Source of the DNA: UBA5429 sp942493315
GTDB lineage: Bacteria > Bacteroidota > Bacteroidia > Bacteroidales > WCHB1-69
DNA length: 64,000 nt
Direction: 5' to 3'
Assembly (NCBI GenBank): GCA_942493315.1
Contig: OW818690.1
Span: 1,116,001 to 1,180,000 of the forward strand
Position 1 is the first letter of the stretch. The number at the start of each line of letters is the position of its first letter. Position numbers and translations under genes: made by a program. The notes below the pieces were generated by a model. It had not been told where the DNA came from. It ran no database searches and was given only the letters and a program-made list of their open reading frames with translations. This document shows positions 58,491 through 64,000 of the stretch, piece by piece.

Positions 58491-59687
58491 ATGTGGTATA
58501 AAAATATTAGATTAGTTGATGATAATCAAGACTTTATCGGTGATATATGCTTTGAAAACGGAACCATAATTGCTGTTGGTGAAAATATTTGCAACGATCC
58601 TGAAGCTGTTGATTTTGAGAGATTTCCACATTATGTTTTGCTTCCTGCTTTTACTGATTTACACGCACACTTCAGAGATCCCGGCTTTACTTACAAAGAG
58701 GATCTGCATTCTGGTTCCCGCGCTGCGCTTAAAGGTGGTTATACTGCGGTCAATCTGATGCCCAATACAAAACCAGTTTGTAGCTCTATTGAGATCGTGC
58801 ACGATATTGAAAATAGAGCAAATGAGATCGGTTTAATTACAGTGAAACAAACCCTTAGCATGACTAAAAATTTGCAAGGACAAGATTTTGAACATCTTAA
58901 AAATTTGAAAAAAGGAGAAATTCTATTCGTTACTGATGATGGTCGGGGAGTTAGTGACGATGAGGTGATGCGTGAAATCTTTACCATTTGTAAAGAGAAA
59001 GAGGCAGCTATTATGTGTCATGCCGAAGATCCAAAATATAGCAAAACTGATATGAGAGTGGCTGAAAATAACATGACTTTTCGCGATATCAATCTTTTTA
59101 AAGAGATTGGTGGGCACCTTCATTTTTGTCATGTGAGTACAAAAGAAGCGATAGATGCAATACGAGAAGCTCAAAAAGAGGGACACCATGTGACTTGTGA
59201 AGTTACACCTCACCATCTTTATGCTACCGGATCAGAAGTGAACCATTATCGGGTTAATCCTCCATTCAGAGAACAAGAAGATATTGAATCATTGATACTT
59301 GCGTTAAAAGATGGAGTTGCCTGTGCTATTGCAACCGATCATGCTCCTCATACTCAGGAGGAAAAAGAAGCAGGCGCTCCCGGAATGATTGGCCTTGAAT
59401 TAGCTTTTCCACTCTGTTATACAAAATTAGTTAGGAATTGTGATCTGTCTTTAAATCAGATAGTTGATAAAATGGCAACACAACCCTCTCAGCTCATGAA
59501 ACTGAATAAAGGTAAACTTCAGGTGGGAACGGATGCCGATTTTGCCATTTTTGATATTGAAAATGAGTTTACCATTTCTGAAGAACTGTTTGAATCAAAA
59601 TCGGTTAACTCTCCATTTATTGGTAAAAAAGTGTTTGGAAAAATCATTCAGACTATAAGAAAAGGGATTGTATTTCAATGGAAATAA
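58491..59687 (+). CDS. pyrC: Dihydroorotase
   Basis: A 398-aa zinc amidohydrolase of pyrimidine synthesis (class I type by length). The metal-binding DLHAHFRDPGFTYKED (HxH then R) comes near residue 55, VNLMPNTKPV follows, HFCHVSTKEAI supplies a histidine, and IATDHAPHTQEEK carries the catalytic Asp. The C-terminal GTDADFAIFDIENEF is typical. The start MWYKNIRLVD (58491) fits the promoter. xseA follows by 7 bases. Confidence 0.95.
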   Translation: MWYKNIRLVDDNQDFIGDICFENGTIIAVGENICNDPEAVDFERFPHYVLLPAFTDLHAHFRDPGFTYKEDLHSGSRAALKGGYTAVNLMPNTKPVCSSIEIVHDIENRANEIGLITVKQTLSMTKNLQGQDFEHLKNLKKGEILFVTDDGRGVSDDEVMREIFTICKEKEAAIMCHAEDPKYSKTDMRVAENNMTFRDINLFKEIGGHLHFCHVSTKEAIDAIREAQKEGHHVTCEVTPHHLYATGSEVNHYRVNPPFREQEDIESLILALKDGVACAIATDHAPHTQEEKEAGAPGMIGLELAFPLCYTKLVRNCDLSLNQIVDKMATQPSQLMKLNKGKLQVGTDADFAIFDIENEFTISEELFESKSVNSPFIGKKVFGKIIQTIRKGIVFQWK

Positions 59688-59694
59688 ATGAACA

Positions 59695-60963
59695 ATGGTA
59701 AAGCAAAGAGATACTTTTAATGAAAGGCCTGTATATTCCCTCTCTGAGATTTCTAAGAGTATTGAAAATATTATTGCCAAAACGTACATAAAACCCTACT
59801 ATATAAAGGCTGAAATTCTGAAATTAAACTATTATCCTCACTCCGGACATTGTTACCCGGAGTTGGTTGAAAAGGAGAATGGAAAAATCAAAACTCAGTT
59901 AAGGGCCGTCATCTGGGCTACTCAATTTCGTGATATTAACGAACGATTTATTAAAATTACCGGAGAACCTTTAAAAGAGGATATAGGAATTTTATGTTTG
60001 GCAACTATTGAGTTTAGCCCTCAACATGGTCTTAGTTTGCATATTCAGGATATTGAACCCACTTTTACTTTAGGAGAATTAGTAAAAAATAGGATGGAAG
60101 TGATCCAGAAATTGAAAAAGGAACAAATTTTCAATGCTAATAAACTAAAAAAACTCCCTTTAGTCCCCAAAAGAGTGGCCGTTATCTCTGTTGAAACCAG
60201 TAAAGGTTTTAGTGATTTTATGGTTACCTTATCTCAAAATAACTGGAATTATCGTTTTGAATGTGAGCTATTTCCTTCTATTTTACAAGGGGATAAGGCT
60301 GTCATTTCCATTTCTTATCAATTGGATATGATTGCCAAAAGAAAAGAACAATTCGATTGTGTTGTGATTGTTCGGGGAGGTGGCGGAGATGTAGGAATGA
60401 GTTGTTATGACGATTATCAGCTGGCTTCAAAAGTGGCGACATGCCCTATACCGGTGATCTCCGGAATTGGTCACTCTACCAACGAAACCGTAACGGATAT
60501 GGTGGCTTATGAAAATAAAATTACTCCTACTGAAGTAGCCTATTTTTTAATTCAGCAATTTCATAATTTTTCAATCCAAATTGATGAACTTAAAAATCAG
60601 CTTCTAAAAAAAACAGAGGAGATTTTAACAGATCAGGAGATCTTTTTTACTCAAATAGGTCAATTGTTAAAATACTCTTCTGAGAGATGGGGCAATAAAA
60701 AAATGAAGGACGTGGATCTGCTTTCACAAAAAATCAAAATGGAAGCATCTAAAATGCTAGAAAGAGCAAAAAATAATATAATCCAGGCAGATACAAAGGT
60801 GAAATTACTTCATCCTGAAAATGTACTCAAAAGAGGATACAGTATCACTTTCTATAATGGAAAAGCAATTAAAAACAATACCGAAATTCCGGAAAATGGG
60901 GAGATTACAACTCAGTTATGGAATGGAAAATTACAAAGTATAGTAAAAAAACATGAAAAATAA
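59695..60963 (+). CDS. xseA: Exodeoxyribonuclease VII large subunit
   Basis: A 422-aa protein. An N-terminal OB fold (YIKAEILKLNYYPHSGHCYP) is followed by the catalytic domain with PKRVAVISVETSKGFSDFMV, CVVIVRGGGGDVGMSCYDDY and ISGIGHSTNETVTDMVAY, then a long coiled coil and the RGYSITFYNGK C-terminal strand. The small subunit gene xseB, often next to xseA, is not here; instead a PHP phosphatase gene overlaps its end by 11 bases. Confidence 0.94.
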   Translation: MVKQRDTFNERPVYSLSEISKSIENIIAKTYIKPYYIKAEILKLNYYPHSGHCYPELVEKENGKIKTQLRAVIWATQFRDINERFIKITGEPLKEDIGILCLATIEFSPQHGLSLHIQDIEPTFTLGELVKNRMEVIQKLKKEQIFNANKLKKLPLVPKRVAVISVETSKGFSDFMVTLSQNNWNYRFECELFPSILQGDKAVISISYQLDMIAKRKEQFDCVVIVRGGGGDVGMSCYDDYQLASKVATCPIPVISGIGHSTNETVTDMVAYENKITPTEVAYFLIQQFHNFSIQIDELKNQLLKKTEEILTDQEIFFTQIGQLLKYSSERWGNKKMKDVDLLSQKIKMEASKMLERAKNNIIQADTKVKLLHPENVLKRGYSITFYNGKAIKNNTEIPENGEITTQLWNGKLQSIVKKHEK

Positions 60964-61789
60964 TTATCATACACATACTACTTACTGCGATGGAAAAGAG
61001 GAGATGAGTCAAATGGTGGAACAGGCTATTCATCTTGGCTTTAATCACTTGGGCTTTTCATCTCATGCACCTATAGAAAAGGATAATAATTTTTCCATCA
61101 AAGAGGAGAAAATTCCTGATTATATAAAAGAGATAGAATTTCATCAGGAACAAAATCAAAATATTCAATTATATAAAGGATTGGAATGTGATTTTATCCC
61201 CACCTTAACCAAACCATTCACCTATTTTAAAGAAACCTATAAACTGGACTTTATAATAGGAGGTATTCATCTGGTTCATAGTGGCATTGATAACCAACTT
61301 TGGTTCATTGATGGATCCAAACAACAGATTTATGATGATGGATTAGCACAATTGTTTCATAATAATATTAGAAAAGCAGTTACCTGTTTTTGGGAACAAA
61401 CTTTTGAAATGATTGAAACACAACATTTTGATATTATCGCACATTTAGATAAAATTAAAATGCACAATCAAGGTCGATTTTTTAGTGAAGAGGAGAGTTG
61501 GTATAAAGATTTAGTTCAAAAAGCAATTGATCTTCTATACAATAAAAATAGAATTGTTGAAATTAACTCCAGAGGACTTTATAAAAAGAGATGTGATCAT
61601 TTTTATCCTTCCGATTTCATCATTCAAAGGGTTGCAAAAAAAGGGATTCCAATGGTGATCAGCAGTGATGCGCATAAGTCAGAAGAACTAGATCTGTATT
61701 ATAATGAAGCGATTGCTAAACTAAAACAATTTGGAATTTCAAAAATTGTTTATTTGACTTCTCATGGTTGGGAAGAGATTGGAATATAG
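60953..61789 (+). CDS. PHP-domain histidinol-phosphatase (HisJ/HisK type)
   Basis: A 278-aa metal-dependent phosphoesterase. It begins NNYHTHTTYCDGKEEMSQMV (HxH motif) and contains HLGFSSHAPIEKD, YKGLECDFIPTL, DIIAHLDKIKMH and VISSDAHKSEEL, the PHP metal ligands. The length fits HisJ-type histidinol-phosphatase, the penultimate step of histidine synthesis. No other his genes are near, so another PHP substrate is possible. It overlaps xseA. Confidence 0.85.
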   Translation: MKNNYHTHTTYCDGKEEMSQMVEQAIHLGFNHLGFSSHAPIEKDNNFSIKEEKIPDYIKEIEFHQEQNQNIQLYKGLECDFIPTLTKPFTYFKETYKLDFIIGGIHLVHSGIDNQLWFIDGSKQQIYDDGLAQLFHNNIRKAVTCFWEQTFEMIETQHFDIIAHLDKIKMHNQGRFFSEEESWYKDLVQKAIDLLYNKNRIVEINSRGLYKKRCDHFYPSDFIIQRVAKKGIPMVISSDAHKSEELDLYYNEAIAKLKQFGISKIVYLTSHGWEEIGI

Positions 61790-61810
61790 AAATTGAATAA
61801 TATACAATAA

Positions 61811-61839
61811 AAAAAGGCTCTTGATAAGAGCCTTTTTTT
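61811..61839. terminator. Bidirectional terminator between the PHP gene and csp
   Basis: AAAGGCTCTT-gat-AAGAGCCTTT, a 10-bp stem with T runs on both strands, serving two convergent genes. Confidence 0.85.
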
Positions 61840-61865
61840 GTCTAAACTAAAAAACTTATATTTTC

Positions 61866-62063
61866 TTAGTCCATTTTACGAACATTTCTTGCTTCAACGC
61901 CTTTTTTTCCTTGACCAAGTTCAAACTCTACTTGATCACCTTCGTTTGGTGTTCTTCCGGAGATGTTTGATTCATGAAAAAATACATCTTTACCACCGTT
62001 ATCAGGAGTAATAAATCCGAATTTTGAAGTTTGTTTGTAAAATTTTACTTTACCAGTTTCCAT
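61866..62063 (-). CDS. Cold-shock-domain protein
   Basis: A 65-aa single OB-fold nucleic-acid chaperone. KFGFITPDNGGKDVFFHESN contains RNP1 (KFGFITP) and RNP2 (DVFFHES), and GDQVEFELGQGKKGVEARNV completes the domain. Standard CspA-like length. Confidence 0.95.
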   Translation of the reverse strand: METGKVKFYKQTSKFGFITPDNGGKDVFFHESNISGRTPNEGDQVEFELGQGKKGVEARNVRKMD

Positions 62064-62128
62064 ACTATTGTTTTATTGATTAATTGATTACTTTAAAATG
62101 GTACCATTTTAAAGGTTTGAACTGTTGG

Positions 62129-62136
62129 CAAAGGTA
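62129..62136 (-). promoter_or_regulatory. Promoter -7 element for the cold-shock gene
   Basis: TACCTTTG on the minus strand. The leader of about 60 bases carries an AAATGGTACCATTTTAAAGG-like dyad (near 62095-62115) that could be involved in cold regulation, which is speculative. Confidence 0.55.
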
Positions 62137-62325
62137 ACAACTTTTTATTAATAAATATGTGTTTTTCAATATTTTTTTATTTTTTTAATAATAATTAGTT
62201 AAAAACCTTATAATCAATCATATATATAGTCTTAAATTTACTTGTTTTTAACTTTTTTAACATTTTTGGGTTTGTTTATATGTTTAAAAAGCATATCATA
62301 ACAGTTTAATTCTGAAACTATTTCG

Positions 62326-62333
62326 TACTTTTG
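62326..62333 (+). promoter_or_regulatory. Promoter -7 element for mutS2
   Basis: TACTTTTG, 29 bases before the ATG at 62363. A 14-codon ORF (ATG 62341) lies between and overlaps the mutS2 start; its role, if any, is unknown. Confidence 0.55.
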
Positions 62334-62362
62334 CATCAAAATGAATAATAGAGTAAGTGACT

Positions 62363-64000
62363 ATGATATACCCAACAAACTTTGAACAAAAAATCGGATT
62401 TGACTCTATACGTTCTTTATTGAAGGAGCATTGCATCAGTATAATGGGAATTGAACATGTGGATTTGATGCAATATACTACTGATTTTGATCAAGTTATG
62501 TTAACTCTTGAACAAGTGCATCAAATGCAAACAGCAATTCAGTTTGACGATCCTGTTCCTGCTCACGATTTTTATGATATCAGACCAGTCCTATCAAGAA
62601 TACGATTAGATGGTACATTTGTTGAAATAGACGAATTGGCAGAAATAAGAGCCGTTTTAAGTACTGTAATTCAAATTTTTGTATATTTTAGAGTTAAAAA
62701 TGAAGAGGATAAGTATCCTCGAATTTGGCATTTATGTAAGGATCTGTATTTGGAAAAAGATTTGTTGGAATCGATCAATAGGATCATTGATCCCAAAGGT
62801 CAATTGAAAGATAATGCATCTGAAGAATTACGAAGAATAAGAAGAGAGATCATAAAAATATCAGGAGAGGCAGACCGTAAGATTAAAAAAATATTACAAT
62901 TTGCTAAAAAAGAGGGTGTTGTAAAAGAGGATGCAGAAATGACTATCAGAAATGGCCGTCTTTGTATTCCGGTTCCTGCACAGTTTAAAAGAAAATTACA
63001 TGGATTTATTCATGATGAGTCTGCTACTGGTCAGACAGTTTTCATAGAACCTGCTGATGTTTTTGATTCTAATAACGAATTAAAGGATCTTTTAAATGCA
63101 GAAAGAAGGGAAATAATAAGAATTTTAACTGAAATTTCTAATCAAATCAGGGTTTCATTACCCAATATTCATCAAACAATAAGTTTTCTAGGAACTTTTG
63201 ATTTTATTAGGGCGAAAGCCAAATTTGCTATTCGAATTAAAGGGGTGCTGCCCCATATTCACAATGAACAAATGATTGAATGGAATCAGGCGGTTCATCC
63301 CATACTGTATCTGAATTTTCAAAATACACACAAAAAAGTGGAACCATTGAATATTCAGTTACATAAAGATTCCCGTATTTTAATCATTTCAGGACCAAAT
63401 GCCGGAGGAAAATCCGTTTGTCTTAAAACGGTAGGATTGTTGCAGTATATGATGCAGTCAGGGCTGTTGGTTCCGATGCAGGAGTTTTCAGAAATGGGAC
63501 TATTTGATTCCTTTTTTATCAATATGGGGGATGAGCAATCCATTGATAATGATTTAAGTACCTATAGTTCTCATTTAAGAAACATCAAAACCATGATTGA
63601 ACATCTGGATTCCTCTTCCTTATTTTTGATAGATGAATTTGGATCCGGAACAGAACCGACCTTAGGTGGGGCTATGGCTGAAGCGATTTTGGAACATATA
63701 TATGAAACAGGTTGTTTTGGGATCATTACAACACACTACGGAAATCTTAAAGTTTTCTCAGAAACCCATCCGGAAGCAGCCAATGGTGCCATGTTGTTTG
63801 ATACCAATGCGCTAAAACCCTTATTTATTTTAAAACAAGGAAAACCGGGAAGCTCGTTTACTTATGAAATAGCTAGACAAATCGGACTACCTGAATCGAT
63901 AATTTCAAGTGCCATATCAAAATCGGGAACGACACAAATCGACTATGAAAGAGTTTTGGAGGAAGTGGAACTCGAGAAAATGGAATTGGAAAAAAAACTC
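62363..64000 (+). CDS. mutS2: MutS2-family endonuclease/ATPase, partial (3' end outside window)
   Basis: The first 546 residues of a MutS homologue. The N-terminal core and lever domains (residues 1-320) include ESATGQTVFIEPADVFDSNN, a MutS2 hallmark. The ATPase has Walker A SGPNAGGKSVCLKTVGLLQY, the STYSSHLRNI block, Walker B LFLIDEFGSGTEPTLGGAMA and ITTHYGNLK. The Smr endonuclease domain expected at the C-terminus is beyond the window. MutS2 acts on recombination intermediates and collided ribosomes in characterised bacteria. Confidence 0.95.
   Translation, partial: MIYPTNFEQKIGFDSIRSLLKEHCISIMGIEHVDLMQYTTDFDQVMLTLEQVHQMQTAIQFDDPVPAHDFYDIRPVLSRIRLDGTFVEIDELAEIRAVLSTVIQIFVYFRVKNEEDKYPRIWHLCKDLYLEKDLLESINRIIDPKGQLKDNASEELRRIRREIIKISGEADRKIKKILQFAKKEGVVKEDAEMTIRNGRLCIPVPAQFKRKLHGFIHDESATGQTVFIEPADVFDSNNELKDLLNAERREIIRILTEISNQIRVSLPNIHQTISFLGTFDFIRAKAKFAIRIKGVLPHIHNEQMIEWNQAVHPILYLNFQNTHKKVEPLNIQLHKDSRILIISGPNAGGKSVCLKTVGLLQYMMQSGLLVPMQEFSEMGLFDSFFINMGDEQSIDNDLSTYSSHLRNIKTMIEHLDSSSLFLIDEFGSGTEPTLGGAMAEAILEHIYETGCFGIITTHYGNLKVFSETHPEAANGAMLFDTNALKPLFILKQGKPGSSFTYEIARQIGLPESIISSAISKSGTTQIDYERVLEEVELEKMELEKKL

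Overview
The window is AT-rich chromosomal DNA of a Bacteroidetes bacterium, most likely of the order Bacteroidales or a near relative. The evidence is the gene families (DUF4837, DUF6089, DUF4468, LptC-type lipoprotein, tandem OmpH/Skp after BamA, an OlsF-type fused acyltransferase, a type-B T9SS-like C-terminal domain), the promoter -7 motif TAnnTTTG seen at about 25 sites, and mostly weak Shine-Dalgarno sequences. Both ends cut genes: a DegT-type aminotransferase (left, minus strand) and mutS2 (right, plus strand).

Layout. 1-4.8 kb: aminotransferase, an [FeFe]-hydrogenase-like/PAS protein, a ClC channel, and coaX. 4.8-13.5 kb: an envelope and translation run (beta-barrel protein, TPR proteins, lptC, serS, rsmA, nspC, tRNA-Leu). 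13.6-20.4 kb: an MFS exporter facing a four-gene minus-strand operon (S9 peptidase, LptF/G permease, DUF62, purB). 20.4-23.1 kb: an accessory patch with an orphan RHS C-terminal tip, a possible partner gene, and many short tandem repeats, most of period 7. 23.1-32.4 kb: housekeeping genes (DUF2141, rseC-like, pheS, cyclophilin, olsF-like, rimM, trmN6-like, folA, ABC ATPase, ahcY). 32.5-44.0 kb: an 11.5-kb integrated element in tRNA-Cys. 44.0-50.9 kb: repeats, a gene remnant, a SIMPL protein, and two ECF sigma loci. 50.9-58.3 kb: three Skp genes, bamA (frameshifted), uppS, DUF6089, then rplT, rpmI, infC. 58.4-64 kb: pyrC, xseA, a PHP phosphatase, csp, mutS2.

The most notable region is the element between 32520 and 44021. 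A 17-bp perfect direct repeat marks its ends, and the left copy is the 3' end of tRNA-Cys. Its core is a tyrosine integrase, an excisionase-like HTH protein translationally coupled to a phage/plasmid gpII-like Rep, a small membrane protein, and a 139-bp segment of three nested long-range inverted repeats. On both sides lie genes of types common in defence islands: an Mrr-like PD-(D/E)XK nuclease, a DUF4365-type nuclease-like protein, a HEPN/RES-domain protein without an adjacent antitoxin, and a DUF2971 protein. It also has a Cas2-like small protein, a 39-aa basic protein with a strong RBS, its own terminator next to the tRNA, and paired short repeats inside each end that could be integrase arm sites. 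No conjugation or virion genes are visible, so it looks like a mobilizable or satellite-type element carrying candidate anti-phage genes.

The second notable pattern is genome architecture: at least ten intergenic arrays in this window are built from different units that share a period of 7 bp. They cluster around the RHS patch, at the right edge of the element, and before pyrC.
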